In this document: in pieces, positions 1-12,424 of the stretch
Position numbering within the stretch: the first letter of the stretch is position 1
Layout: every line of letters starts with the position of its first letter
From: Tenodera sinensis
Taxonomy: Eukaryota > Arthropoda > Insecta > Mantodea > Mantidae
Length of the DNA: 64,000 bases
Direction: 5' to 3'
Assembly: GCA_030765045.1 (NCBI GenBank)
Contig: CM060969.1
Span: 56,629,716 to 56,693,715, forward strand
Translations under genes and position numbers: made by a program
Notes under the pieces: model-generated
Told to the model about the DNA's origin: nothing
The model's input: only the letters and a program-made list of their open reading frames with translations
Databases searched by the model: none

Positions 1-239
1 CTCACAACTGTCTATGAACGTTACGTTTGATTTACTAAAGTACTTATACGATAAACATTCCCAAATTCATTTAATACTGGCTTTTTGGTACTGCTTGTGT
101 TTAAGAAGTCTATTAATAGCTGGCGACAAAGTCGAAGTGCATAGCCTTAGAAGATACACCAAGTGATCGTCGCGTAAGATATTGCGACTAGACTTTTAAT
201 ATAGTTCAATTTGGAGAAACTCTGTTCGTAAATATTTGT
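1..239. other. AT-rich sequence, nothing recognised
   Basis: No coding frame, terminal repeat or tRNA-like box could be supported here. It may hold the missing end of the MITE-GT copy that becomes recognisable just downstream. Confidence 0.5.
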
Positions 240-612
240 AGAGCTATACTCACTCTTATACACATTATTGTTATAAACACGTATTCCTCTGTCTACTTCA
301 TGTTAATATAAATAAAAATTTGTGGGAATTACTTATTGCTAATTTTCTTGTAGTACAAGGGGAATACAGTAGCTTTTAACCGATAATCAAATCATTAAGA
401 GAGTTTCCGTTCTCTTTGCAAGCCATAACATATTTGTATTTAAGAAGAGTATACGCATTGGCAAACTAAAGCAAATAATGAAGAATATCGGGAGAATGGT
501 TCACTTAAAAGTAAAATATTTGACATAAATTGTATGTTTTAACGTGATCCACATGCTATATTTAGTAACATTTTGTCTGTTTGTTACTGTTTACCAAAAG
601 TTATGCAGAATG
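240..612 (-). repeat. MITE-GT family copy, partial
   Basis: Read on the minus strand, this segment aligns by eye with the 3' half of the MITE-GT repeat. Shared words are the block around cctctgtctacttcatgtt, the run aaggggaatacagtagc, the gagttt-ccgttctctttgca block and the ttgacataaattgt/ttttaac block. The same order is seen in the copies near 7.3 kb and 16.2 kb. The microsatellite half is missing. It is non-coding. The boundaries are fuzzy because the terminal motif is eroded. Confidence 0.7.
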
Positions 613-680
613 AAGAGATATCCTGAAGACATTCAAGGTACGACTTAAAAACTGCCGTGGAATAACCTGTTTGGTTTTTC

Positions 681-986
681 TTTATTATTTTTTTATTTAT
701 TTATATTTTTTTTTTTTTTTTTTATTTTTTTTTTTTTATTTTTAAATTAACGTCCTCCAACATTGTGTCATATCGGACGAATGAATGAAATGAAATGGGT
801 GAAATGATGCTCAAAGAGCCCGAGGTCCATGGAGCTTTAAGTTACCCGACATTCGTCTTCTCAGGGTAGGGAAAACCTCGGAAAAAAACCTTACCCGGAT
901 AACTTACCCTAAGCGAGAATCGAACTCGCGACCTCTTGAACGTGAGGCAGAGACGCTAACCATCACGCTACCGAGGCGGGCATCAC
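681..986 (-). mobile_element. tRNA-derived SINE, family A, copy 1
   Basis: On the minus strand the head is tRNA-like, with an A box (TAGCGTGATGGTTAGCGTC) and about 30 bases later a B box (GAGTTCGATTC). A conserved body follows with the word gagaagacgaatgtc, and it ends in a long A-rich tail, seen as the T-rich stretch at the left edge. A second copy with the same head, body and order lies near 17.1-17.3 kb on the same strand. The head-body-A tail order is diagnostic of a Pol III SINE mobilised by LINE machinery. No target duplication was resolved. Confidence 0.85.
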
Positions 987-2639
987 CTCTATGTATCCGT
1001 CACTGGATACTGACTGATTGTGATTCTACACGCCACAAGCAACCCTCCGACTTAAAGATAGCTGAGAACTACGTAAAGGTCTTCAAGGACACAGGGTTGA
1101 ACATGGCTGCTCTAGCAAGTAAAATATAAGTTTCAGGACATGGCCTGTAAACATGTCAAATAGATTTATGTACCTCAGTAACATATATTTTCTTTACAAC
1201 AGTATGACTGCAGTGTATTTTTTCCAGTACTCTCATTTTGTGCAAGATCGTTATTCTTTCAGCTGACTCAAATTAAATTTGGTGTTTTACAGATAAATTT
1301 TTATCTTTGGATTACTCAAGCTTTCATCTAACAAAATGTTCAATGCTACATTATATCCCCTTTAAGGTATTTCACAATCTTAGATTCCCATATTGGATTA
1401 TGCCACTTAGAAAGAATATTTCGTCACCGCCTTCCATCTTTCTTAACCAGCAAAATCAGAATCCCAGGAAAGGAAACAATTTTTACCTTTAGTCTCACAA
1501 TTAAGTTTCCTATCTTTAGCGATCCAATGATTTATGTTTAGCTTTGCTCTGTTGTTCATTATCCATATGAAAGCAAAATAAAGATTCTAAATCCAATTAA
1601 ATAGCACCCTACGGGGAATAACTTCGGAGAAATAATTGTCAGATAAACCGTGAGTTTCGATACTTTGTTAGTTTTAAAAACTTTTGGATAACGTTTACAT
1701 GAGCCTCTTTATTAACTTTCATTCCTGTCTTACAATTTCTATTCTCCAATAATATTTTAGTTTTCTGCTTAAGCGTCAGTTCTTATACATATCATTAAAC
1801 AGTTCTGATTAGGTAATATTATGTCATATATGATATTTAGGCTGACACAAAGCTCAATTGCTTAAAGAGCTCATCGATGATGTTAATAATACAGTAACCG
1901 CGAAAGAAGGAAGAATGATACTTGCTTAAAACTATATTTAACCACCAATCATACCCCAAAAATGATTGTTGTCGTTTACTTCTTAGAGATCTATATATCT
2001 CCTGAATTACGGTTCCACCTATTTCTAAGATTTTCCAGCTTAACAAAACTCAACGAAAACTTAGATGTCAAAACTATTTAGGATACTTTTGTAAAGGTAA
2101 AAATTGATGCAACATTTATAGGTAACGGATTAGTTTGTGTTCCTGTAATTTACTGAAATTGTTCCTTAGTAGGCGTCTGATTTCAGCTTTCATTTATTGT
2201 TATTTTCTTAGTACAGAGTAAAGAAAAACGTTTATTTATCATTGTGCACAGTCAATAGCATGTGAACAAGGAAGAAAGACAGCACAGAGCCCTCAGTGTA
2301 AAGTTAAGTTTGGTTTTGCGTCCTGGACAACGGACCGTAAAACGCATAAAACGCACCGGACAAACTAAAACATAACTTGTAAATAATAATGCAAAAAATG
2401 TTGTCACTATTGCAGTGTTGTATAAAAGCCTATTCGACAGTACACATCATGCAATAATTCAGACTGTGCTGTGTAAGGTGCTTTTGCGATCATGCGATAT
2501 TTTATTTTGTAGCTTTTGTAATCTTTTAATCTGTGTTTTGGTGACATAACCCCGAACCGGAGCAGCGTGTGTACATGAAAGACTTAACATTTTGTATAAC
2601 GCGAGTCCCATGTTAAAATTTAACTGTGAATCCATGTTT
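987..2639. other. AT-rich sequence, nothing recognised
   Basis: Only short AT-biased open frames occur, with no recognisable motifs. No inverted repeats or SINE boxes were seen. The stretch after about 2270 may be the 3' region of the RT relic that follows. Confidence 0.4.
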
Positions 2640-3490
2640 ATAACAGTCTGCCTAAGTGGGCTTTTGCTTTTCCTCTTATTTCAAATATCTGCTGTTTCCA
2701 GGTGAGCTCCTGGTCCGTCTTAAGTCCTATCCAGGTTACTGTGTCTTTCCACTCAAAGTTGTGACCAAATATGAGTGGAGGAAGCTGGTGTTTCGCTAAT
2801 CTGCGGTTACTTTTGTTAATATAATCCCTTGTGTTTTCTTTGTGTTCAATTTAATTGACGATTTTGTGAGTTCCTCTAAGCTACTGAGTTGCAGTCTTCT
2901 ATGTATGTATAACTTGTTTTTCCCGATTGTGCGAATATTGCTGTGTCACCTGTGTAAATGAATAGGCTCGTGTTTTCTGTTTTGGGAATGCCATTCATGG
3001 TTATGATAAAGATGTTCGGTCCTAAAATGCTACCTTGAGGCACTCCCGCTTTTATCAGGCAGGGTAAAGAGAGGTGTTTGTTTACTTTTGACTTGAATGT
3101 TTGCTGTGTAAATAGTTTGCAATTAGTTTAATTAGCGAGTCGTGCCTATTCAAAGATTTAAGTGTCTTTAATAATTCCGCGTGCCACAAACACTGTCGAA
3201 AGCTCTTTCAACTTCCAGTAGAAGTATCCCTGTGGATTTTCTGATGTTGAATCCGTACGTTATGTATTCTGTGGCTCTGAGTAGCTGAATTGTTGTAGAG
3301 TGTTTAGCTCCGAAGCCGAACAGATCGGGAATGGTTATGTTTTGTTTGATTAATTATGGGTTTAGGCGTTTTAATATCACTGTCTCAAGTAGTTTGTCTA
3401 ATGCGCTCAGTGGACTAAGTGGTCCGTAGTTATGTGTATTTGAATGGTTCTTCCATTCTTGGGAAAGTGTATATAACTGACTTGGCTGAT
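2640..3490 (-). pseudogene. Non-LTR retrotransposon RT relic (Jockey-like)
   Basis: Translating the minus strand across several frames gives reverse transcriptase motifs in the right order. First comes a block like VIYTFPRMEEPFKYT (the usual I-P-K-...-RPI region). Next is the catalytic motif A remnant ILLLEVERAFDSVC, in which the usual Asp is Glu in this reading. Then comes a motif B remnant corresponding to PQGS-L-P, followed by a hydrophobic stretch near the motif C position. Frameshifts and stops are frequent, so the copy is dead. The order and the absence of RNase H signal nearby fit the Jockey clade. The flanking gag and endonuclease parts were not found. Confidence 0.65.
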
Positions 3491-3779
3491 TGTGTGGTAA
3501 AGAATTTTACTATGCTTTGTCAATTAGGTGTGCTATGACCACTTACCCTGGCGTGGAACATTAAAATATAAGAACCACGATAATTCCAAACAGAAAGTTA
3601 GTGCAATTGCAGCATACGGTAAATACGGGTGGGGGTGGTGTTTCGGAAACAAATTTTGTCTTTTTAATTCTTACCAAAGCGTATTACAAAGTGGGGAAAC
3701 ACATTATCATAATAGAGACAAACCTTTGGTTATTTTTCCACATAGCCACCACCATAATAGTACATATTGTCAGTTTTAA

Positions 3780-4180
3780 GAAACTCCGCTGGTTAACATC
3801 AGTGCTCAGCGATTTAAATAAGTTCCTCACGCGACTATAAGCTAACACCATGTCCTTTACTCTGTTGACGTTTGTTAAAGTCGTGGATGTGGACGAGCGG
3901 CCAGAACTCTATCTTCTCTCACTGAACACTGAACACCACCACCATACCATTTGAGGGGCATGACGTCTCGTCTCCATAGATACTCTGTAGACATTAATAA
4001 ACAGCTGAAGCACGTGCTCACTTTCAGAGGATGATGACAACACGCAGTTCCATTTCTGACCACCTTTCCAGCACACGTCTTTTTGCCATACTGGTGTGCA
4101 CTCGAATGAACTCGGGCACGGCATACTGCTGCTTCTCGCTCTTCTTTGGCGCACATGACATGCTCCGCTCTCACTCTCAC
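3780..4180 (-). pseudogene. mariner-like transposase N-terminal relic
   Basis: The minus strand contains, in one frame with one internal stop, a mariner helix-turn-helix region ending in the family signature S-G-R-x-S-T-S (here SGRSSTSTTLTNVNRVKD). The preceding segment resembles the linker where mariners carry W-x-x-x-F-x-x-G-R. The catalytic DDE part is absent. The match rests on the short signature and its surroundings, so another Tc1/mariner subgroup is possible. Confidence 0.5.
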
Positions 4181-4263
4181 ATTGAGGATTCCCCCTTTAA
4201 AATACAGCCTTTACGAAATACGATACAACTTATTTAAGGAACGACTGTCCAAAGTGTCAAAGT

Positions 4264-4266
<3 letters not shown>

Positions 4267-4303
<37 letters not shown>
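4267..4303. repeat. Poly-T tract
   Basis: An almost uninterrupted run of about 37 T. On the minus strand it would be a poly-A tract, possibly the tail or a target of a retroposed sequence. No SINE boxes were seen beside it. Confidence 0.8.
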
Positions 4304-4310
<7 letters not shown>

Positions 4311-5690
4311 CATCTAATACCGCTAAACATTTATTGACGAATTATTGTGTTAATTATCTCAAAAGTATCTAACACTTTAACTACAATGCGTAGGTATTAT
4401 AATGCTGCGAAAAGTAGAATAATGTCTTGAATTGCTGTTGAATCTCTTTTCTATTAATGTGACAGGGCTTTATATAATTGGAAATTCAAAAACATAGACC
4501 AACCCCTAGTACAGAAAAGGCGTTAAATTGAGAACTTTCCTTTTGAAGTCCACCATTTTATAAAGATTTGTTCTACTGGGTTTATTATTTCATATTAAGA
4601 GTTTCTGATTTCAAGTGTTAAATTTCAATATTTATGTTTTTGTATCCTCCCGAATAATAAGCTGGAATATAATGCTGTGTCATCATCTGTGTACAAAAAG
4701 CTAAATTCATTCCAGTATGTACGATTATTACGAAGCACGTATGAAAGGAATTAAAGACATATAATTTAAGTGATACATAACAGTATGGATATGCTGCGTA
4801 GACGGCTAGACTGACTTATAAAGTTTGTCATAAAGCAATAGAGAAAAGAAATATAGCACATTCCAGTAAACGATGCAAGTTCAAGAAATGTAAAGTGCTA
4901 CATAACAATAATGCCTAGGGCATAATGGATAATGATGACATCAAAATTATATTGCAAATTATACTGTATACGCGTGGAGTATTAAATATTGTGTTAAAGA
5001 AAGATGTGCGACTCATAACAGGGTTTCTTCCCTGCTAATTTATAACATTACACAACATTCTACTTGGAAAAACCTATTAAACTTCGTGAAATATAGTTCA
5101 GTCGCGTCTCCACTTACCCAGTTGAAATTAAAAGAAAGAAAACTAAAATTAATGTTTCCGTGTTTAAAAGTTTACAACGAATAACTCTTTCGTGCAATAA
5201 CATATGTATTTTGAGGATTCTCGGAACTATTGATTTCCAATATGGCTCAAGAAAGGTCAAATACGAAAGATGTTATGAAATATTCTCTAGAGAACGTGAT
5301 ATTGGATTAAATCATCCACATCAAGGGAATTAAAGGGAGTCTGCTCACGTAATCTTGGCTTCAGAAAGGGCGATTGCTCAATAACTTTATGTCATCACAT
5401 ATGCAGCCACGAGGCAATCAGTCCAACTGAACATAAATTGCTTTCCTAATAAAGTAAGATGGCCAGTAAAAAGATACAATTAATTTATCGTTTGTGACTC
5501 CTTGGCATATCTTAATCGGTATTAACAGGTAAAAACATACTCTTTTAAAGAAACATTATCTACTGGCACATTCAAGTGCTACAAAAAATTAAGCTTTGAA
5601 GATACACAGTATTTAGGGGTTAAAAATGTAATTACTTTAATTTCATCGTTTTGGTTTTAACACTTACAGTTTCAAACCTTTTATTGGCAC
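4304..5690. other. AT-rich sequence, nothing recognised
   Basis: No open frame with protein-like composition and no terminal repeats were found. It has no resemblance to the repeat families seen elsewhere in the window. Confidence 0.5.
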
Positions 5691-5694
5691 AGTA

Positions 5695-6372
5695 GAACAA
5701 CAAATAGCAAGGAATAATTCCGAAATGGTCACTCCACAAAGGAACGCAAAAGATGTAAATTGTGTATTTTAACAAGATCTGCATTTTTTGTGTAGTAAGG
5801 TTTATGTCTTATGGTTTACCAAATACGCAAGGTCTACAGACAGAAAATTAAAAATGTAAATTTCATTTGCCATAAAATATCTTAAATATATAGGATTTTA
5901 ATCAAGATCATTAGTCATTTTTAAGGAAATAAACGTTTTCGAAACATTTTCCAAGTAACGGGTAGTTTAGGGTGGGGGAATATATTTCTGTCGCATCCCT
6001 GAAAGATATTTAACTTAAATACAAACTTTGGTTTTTAACCGACTTTACGTTTTTAATTACGCTATGCACAAGCACGCGCGCGCACACCCACACACACACA
6101 CTCACACGCACACACACACTGACACACACATACACACTCACACGCACACACACACTCACCCCCCCCCCCCCACACACACACACATACACACTCACACACA
6201 CACGCAGACACACACTCACACACACGCACACACACGGACCTTTTTGTAAAAATGCTTTTTCTTTGAACTCAGGAGGCTTCAAAACATATTTCCGGTGAAA
6301 TCTCGACATGAAATTTTTGAGTCGAATACAAATTCCTTCCCCTACTTACTACACGTAGTAGAGAATTTAATA
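5695..6372 (-). repeat. MITE-GT family copy with expanded CA tract
   Basis: In minus orientation it carries the family blocks in order: the aatggt-cact block, ttgtgtattttaacaagatct, tttaaccgactttacg, the CA microsatellite (about 6075-6238, with a C11 interruption), then catatttccggtgaaatctcg. A degraded terminal motif (tagtagagaat) closes it. The outer 3' end is missing. The CA tract opens spurious frames on both strands. It is non-coding. Confidence 0.8.
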
Positions 6373-7194
6373 GCACAACACGTTATATGACAAGTTTATT
6401 TCATGCCCTATGACCACATTAATGAAATAGATACTTAAAGGATTATTGCGTGGCGCATTTGGCTTTAAACAATAAAATTCGTTTTTGAATCTCAGAAACG
6501 GTGTGCCCATAGAACGGATTTTGAGAGTCAGTTCACAAATATGCGCACATCGATGTTCATAAACTTCAATTATCCACCTGCTAATCATCTCAAATAAAGG
6601 GGCATTGTAAACTTGTTCCTTTGCTGCCCGAAGGAATTTCCTGGCCGTCTGGATTGGCAAACATTTTCAAGAGAAACACTGACAACAGAACCACGCTGAT
6701 GAATTCTCTAGCGGGACGTTAGATACCCGTCAGAGAGAAAAGTAAGAGTTCTGTTCTTGCACTCAAGTTAGATGGCCGTTCTGTTTTCAGAGTGCTTGGA
6801 AGAGAGCAATCAGAACATCAATCGATTGTACCTCCCCTGGTCTAAGCCCAGAACTTGTTCCGTTTCCAAGTGCACGGTAAATACAGGGAACCTTAAGAGG
6901 CTTTTTATATGCCCCACACAGTTTATTGAATAGAATTTACAAGCCTAGTCCAAATATCTGGAAGCATGATAAATGTCGTTAAACTTACAAGGGTTAACAA
7001 GGCCAATAGTGTCAATTTTACGAGCTGAATCTTTAAATTTGACATGTAATAATCGAGGAATGACAAGTTATTAGCACGTAGATATGGTATTTGATCACAG
7101 GGGAAGAATGAGCGATAGTAAAATTCTCTGAAGCTTTCAAATGCTGTTCTCTTTGCACAGTTAACATATAAATAACAAATCTGTTGTCTTCCAC
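6373..7194. other. Spacer, nothing recognised
   Basis: Short AT-biased frames only. The right end abuts the start of the next MITE-GT copy. Confidence 0.4.
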
Positions 7195-7992
7195 TCACAT
7201 GACTTTCTCTACTCCTGTACTAACCATTCTTACAAACCCTTATTCCTATATTTTCTTCGTGTTAGTTGATATAAACATCTGTACAAATTATCTTATTGCT
7301 TATTTCCTTGTAGGTGTAAGGGGAATATTAGAATAGAGTAAGCTTTGAGCGATAGTCAAATCTTTTAAAGCTTTGAGATCCCGCTCTCTTTGCACGCTTA
7401 ACATATAAAAAATGAACAACGATGTTCCATTTCAAGAAAGTTTTAAGTTTTCCAAAAGTGACACAAATAACCAGAAATATCTGTGAAATGGTTCACTCTA
7501 TAAAAAAATTATTCAGACATAAATTGTGCGTTTTAGCAAGAACTAAATTTTGATATAGTACGTTTTCGTCTATATCTTACGGTTTAGGAGTTATTCAAGT
7601 CATCCAGAGTAAACAGAACTACATAGGCTATAGCCAGAAAATTCAAAATATGCAGTTTATTTGTCATACAAATATCTTAAACATGTGGTATGTTAATCAA
7701 ATTCGTTAGAGCCATTTTCAAGAAAATTAAAAGTTTCGAAACATTTTGCATCTAAAGCGTAGTTTAGGGTGGGGCTATTTTCTCCAAAATCTTCCTTAAA
7801 AGACATTTAACTTAAATAACAACATTGGTTTTTAACCGACTTTTCGTTTTTGAGTTATGCTGTCCACAGACTGACAGACAAACACACAAATACAGAGACC
7901 TTTTTATAAAAATACTTTTTTGGATTCAGGGACCTCAAAACATATTTCCGGTGAAATCTGGACATCGAATTTTTGGGTGGAATACAATACAA
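7195..7992 (-). repeat. MITE-GT family copy, nearly full length
   Basis: It starts with the terminal block cacatgactttctctactc and runs through all internal family blocks in minus orientation to ttccggtgaaatctgg. The microsatellite is short and degenerate here (acaaacacacaaatacagag). That suggests the CA/GT tract is an ancestral internal part that expands or decays copy by copy. The distal terminal motif is truncated. Confidence 0.8.
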
Positions 7993-8379
7993 ATGAGTTA
8001 GTGACAATGTGTACAAATCAAAATAATTACCAAGTGACAGCCATATATGATAATTTAACTCCTCTGTGTAATAAATAGTGATGGAATTAACCGTCTTGTA
8101 AGCTTTCATATTGCTAATGATCATGTATTCCAAAATTGCATCTCGGATAATTCATGTGTGTATCACAAGTTCAAAATGTACCTTCTCTCTGCAACCAGAG
8201 TGCTACTTGTGGAAGCAAGTGTAAAGTAAAATTCTGGGTGGTTACATTCACAGGCTTTCTTCGTCAAAGTATTCTTTAAAAACTCGACTTCCACCTACCT
8301 CTTAATGCAGATAGACCTTGACTGCCCATTTACTCCGTTCGTTGTACGTACGTATGTATAAAAAGAACGCACATGGTTA

Positions 8380-8768
8380 AAGCGATTGTTAAATGCTATG
8401 TGATGGCTTTGAAATTCTGCTCTCTTTGCGTGAACACGAAAAACGAAGATTACCTCGGAAATGGTTAACACCACAGAAGACGTTTGACAAAAATTGTGTG
8501 CTTCGATGAGGTGTACATTCTTTATGTACTCGCTTCGGCGGTACATATACTAAAATGTAGTAAGCTTTTGTCTATCTCTTACGGTTTACTAGCTAAGCAA
8601 AAGTCATTCAGAATAAAGACTACTTCAAAGTATTTGGTATTGATAGAAATAGACACACCAATACATACTCGCAGCTGTTTCTTAATATGCTTTTTATTCA
8701 GGGGGCCTCAAAACATGTATTTCAGGTGAAATCTCGTAATCATATTTTTGGGTAGAACACAAAACTTT
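8380..8768 (-). repeat. MITE-GT family copy, internally deleted
   Basis: It retains the ttgtgtgcttcgatgagg-like block, tctatctcttacggtttac and the end block with catgtatttcaggtgaaatctcg. The central AT-rich part and the microsatellite are missing. Confidence 0.65.
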
Positions 8769-8779
8769 GTAAGGAAGCA

Positions 8780-9560
8780 ATACAGAAACTAATACCTACT
8801 CCAATTATGGGATTAGGGTAAAGTTTAGTGCCTGTTATTTTGGAATCTTATAACAGGATCTATGGTTATTTTTGGAATGTTTCCATACGCAGAATTGACT
8901 TAAAATTACGATGAAGGAAGGGAATATACAATATGATGTAGTAGAAATCCTGCAAAAATTTCCATTTGTGTTGTACCACTTTAAGAATGCTTAGGGGCTA
9001 TGAATGAAAAATATATTAGCCCTTCTATGCTAAAAATACCTATATTTATATCATATATGTTAAACATAAAGAATTTTGTTTATTTTGAAATTTAATTATT
9101 CACTTTTTGAAAATGATCCACACTATGCAGTGTTCATTTGAAATTTCTTACGTAGATTTCCAAAGCATAAACAGTTAAATATGTCATATATATTTTTTCA
9201 TTTGAACAGTTATTGAATTATTACTTTTTAGAGCTGTATAAAACTTAAAACTAGAAATTTCAAATGGCAGAGTTTAAAAATTATTTTCTTTTCAATCAAG
9301 GCTAGCAAAACAAATTTATATGGCAGATTCGTACGCTATAATTAGATAAACATAAATACATTTTAAAAAGTGGTAATTTTTAAAATTGCATGGTGCGGAG
9401 TACTTGGCATAGGATAATAAAGTGCAGTTATAACATTTTATAACTCGGATATAAAACACTGAAATTTAAAACCCTTTAATATTGAGATAAGACAACAGGG
9501 AAATTTGCTGAAAACTTTAGAAAGTTACATTTTTAGTTGTGCATACCCTTAAATATTTTT
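8780..9560 (-). repeat. AT-rich dispersed repeat, family B, copy 1
   Basis: The reverse complement of this stretch aligns by eye over most of its length with 51.4-52.1 kb. Shared words include ttttaaatttcagtgt, tgccaa-t-ctcc, aataattcaataac, and a cttaaag-ggta block. Neither copy encodes anything. No microsatellite is present and there is no relation to MITE-GT. Class and ends are unknown. Confidence 0.7.
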
Positions 9561-9586
9561 TCCTATGTCCAGACCAAAGGGCATGT

Positions 9587-9606
9587 GGGGGGGGGGGGGA
9601 GGGGGG
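9587..9606. repeat. Poly-G tract
   Basis: Thirteen G, one A and six G in a row in otherwise AT-rich DNA. It is a potential G-quadruplex sequence and also a likely site of sequencing length error. Confidence 0.8.
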
Positions 9607-9734
9607 TACCAATATACACATCGGAAGGCGCACGCTTATCACTATTATGCTTATTAATATATTTTGCCAATTATAGACAAAGTTTAATTGGCTATTAGGC
9701 GCTCCACAGAGCCCTTAATTAGAAATTTAATAAT

Positions 9735-10060
9735 TCATCCATTATACTGACAGTTCGAATTTAGGAGGTTCTGGGTTTAAATTCCTTGGTACAGGCCAAC
9801 CTAACAGATAACAGATTTTCTCGAGTTTCTTCTGTTTTTTACCTAATGCTGGATTGGTATGTTACTTGCACGTATGTTCTGTTATTTAATTTCCTTCTTT
9901 AGTATGGTTCTGTGGGTTGATCAACCATAGAGGGCTTCTGTGATCTGGAGCCCACAGTACTCTCTATGATATCTGATACACGGTATTGATTCCAAGTCCT
10001 ACTCAGATGAAGTAAATAGACAACTGAGGGACCCCCACATTACCGGCCCTTTGTGCACTT
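9735..10060 (+). repeat. Possible tRNA-related SINE
   Basis: A B-box-like word (ggttctgggtttaaattcc) lies near the left edge, preceded by a poor A box. It is followed by a body with stretches such as tacctaatgctggattggtatg. There is no clear A tail and no second copy in the window, so this is a candidate only. Confidence 0.35.
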
Positions 10061-11534
10061 AAAGTTACAGTCAGACGAATCATCGCTAGATAAAGCCGAA
10101 CGATGGACTCACGTAATTAGCTGCTGGAAAGCACGATTTCACACGTCTTTAATGTATCAGTTTCAAATGTTCATATGCACTAATTTGCCGTTGTTCCTTC
10201 AAAATCTCGTAAGCAGCACTTAAGTAACTTTTTTCTTTTACTTTTTAGGAGAGGTACAATGGCATTTAATTTTTTCGGGATTGGATTCAGAAACTTGTCG
10301 CCTCAAATGTATATTAAATTTGCAGCTTTTTCTAGATCTTCCACTTTTCCCGCTCAACTTTCCAACTAGTCACTAGCCACATGACTCCGGCTTTCTCCGC
10401 CGATGATGATGTCCGCTCATATCTGGCTATCTGGGAAATAGGTTTTACATGTAAAGTTAAGCCTTTGCACCTAGAAGGGGAGGATGAGGAGAGGGACCTA
10501 AAGGAGATCAGATTACTCACTGGTGCATACAGTGGTCATTGCGACAGACTATGTCTAGTATAACATGTAGCTTGACGCCGCGGGGGTCTTTAACCGTAAG
10601 CTCAGTTCACCATTACGATGTCAGTCACAAGACACCAAACTACAAGATAAAAAAGATGGTGGAAAAGTTTTCATGAAGTGACATACAGGAATAAAACGGT
10701 ATAAAAAGATAGAAGAACTTGAGTTCACAAGGACCACTGTTGAATATGAGCATCGTGCTGACGCGACAGAGACCTAAAGGGTTCGATCATTTCTTAAAAT
10801 GCGCTTCCCAACATATCCTCGATTACCAGCTCCACTGCAAGTAAGGCATGTTGCTTTAAACAATCCAGGTGCTGTAGTGATGGGAACAAAGAGAAACCGC
10901 AGGCGTTATGTTGGATAATCTCACAGGCCAAGTCAACAAGTTGCAGTTTACAAAAATGTTTTTTATTATATATATATATTAAAATTTTCATAAGAAATAA
11001 ACAGCCTCGTCATAATGGTCTCCATCAAGGGATTCCAAGGGATTTCCTTCCCATTTCTGAAGCTAGTGCTTTGGCTTCGAAACACCAACATCCCATTTAT
11101 TGGTTTCGACAGTAAATAGGACGAAGTGCCAACTTGTATCTCTTCTTGGCGATGGAAGTTGATGCTACAAGTTTGCTTGCGTTAGCTAGGTTAGAAGGTA
11201 CTAGGGTACTACGTATCGACACATGTACCAAATGCTGTGCCAATCCAATGTTCAGGTGCCATTTCCTCTGGTAACTAAACAAGCAGGAAAAAGCAAAAGA
11301 AACAAGCTACTCTGGCGGCTTTTATATAAGTTATTAACCTAGACAAGCGAACTCATAAACTTCTTCTATCATTTCGTACCACTTTTGTTTGTGTATGTCA
11401 TTTCAGTAAAAAGAATTAAGCTTGGTTTAGTACCCCACTCCCCGAGGCGCAAAAGCCCTTTGCGATCCAAAGTCTACCGTACATTCGCTACACCTCTGGC
11501 CACCATAGGGGCCATGAGTGAGATATACAGTATT
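10061..11534. other. Unassigned sequence
   Basis: Frames of up to about 65 codons on both strands lack domain motifs. A short low-GC-to-higher-GC change near 11.42-11.52 kb has no recognisable content. Confidence 0.4.
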
Positions 11535-12400
11535 TGAAAATTCATGCCAACAACAAAGTGTAGGAAATGGTTAATGCCCACGATTTGACGTAAATTGTGC
11601 CTTTTAACAAGATCTACGTTGTTTGGTCTATCCCTTACGATTTGTCAAGTACACAAAATATACTAATGTGACGTTGGGCTGGGTGATCAACAAAGGACGG
11701 ATGAGGCCAAGAGCGGGAGAAGAAGTATAAGGCAGGACTGTCTCGTGACTTTTAACAATCGAGGCGGCAGAAACAAACAGGAGTGTCAAGAACGTTCGCT
11801 ATACTTCTACCTGAGTCATTTCCGGTACATGTGTGTGTGTCTGTGTGTGTTGTGTGTGTGTGTTTGTGTGTATGTGTGTGTGTGTGTGTAAGTCGACATG
11901 GTCCGTGTGACGTCAAGTATATAAGGCGGCTAGAGGAATGTGTTAGAGAGAGTTGAGTTACAGACACGAGTTGGTCAGTGTGTGAGTGTGAGACAGAAGT
12001 GTATGTATGTGTCGTCGTAGGAAGTGAAGAATAACTGAGCATCGACTGAGATGTATGAGAAGTAAAACAATTGTGAGTTGTGATAGCCCGAAGCTTTGTA
12101 GAATGTGTTAACGACGAAAAAAGAACTGTATGTCTGAGGTAAAATTTTAGAAGATAATAAAGTGATAGAAAAGTAACCGAACTGATTTTGTCACATTGTT
12201 ATACTTCTTTCAAACAAGGAGAGTTAGCTTTTCACAGAAAGGAATGAATATATCGTATATACCTATTTTGTACCTTAATCAAATCCATGCTCCCATGTAG
12301 TGGGTAGTTCAGGGGGGAGGAGGTTCTTGGTGTTACACCCTTGAAAGATGCTAAACGTTTTGTTTTTCAGTTATACTATACATAGTAATGACGCAGACGC
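11535..12400 (-). repeat. MITE-GT family copy, split by an insertion
   Basis: The left piece (to about 11666) has aaatggttaatgcc, ttgacgtaaattgtgcctttt and tctatcccttacgattt. The right piece (from about 12230) resumes with the gtagtgggtagttcaggggg block and cccttgaaagatgctaaacg. Both are in minus orientation and in family order, with a GC-richer 0.53-kb segment between them. Confidence 0.65.
11667..12195 (+). mobile_element. Candidate solo LTR
   Basis: The 529-bp segment begins TGTGAC and ends GTCACA, the short inverted TG...CA ends typical of retroviral-type LTRs. It contains a TATA box (tatataag, 11918-11925) and downstream an AATAAA signal (12156-12161) about 35 bp before the end, in the order promoter - R - polyadenylation. 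It interrupts a MITE-GT copy and is richer in GC than its flanks. No matching 5-bp target duplication was found (actaa against ttgtt). No second LTR or internal gag-pol is present. An internal TG tract occupies 11830-11889. Confidence 0.45.
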
Positions 12401-12424
12401 GCGTGTATGTTTCTGTATGTATCT

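Noticed and set aside
6010..6309. Open frames on both strands rich in Val/Cys/His/Thr
   Set aside because: They are read-through of the CA/GT microsatellite of a MITE-GT copy. The same holds for frames at 19584, 21776-22099, 39867-40370 and 46409.
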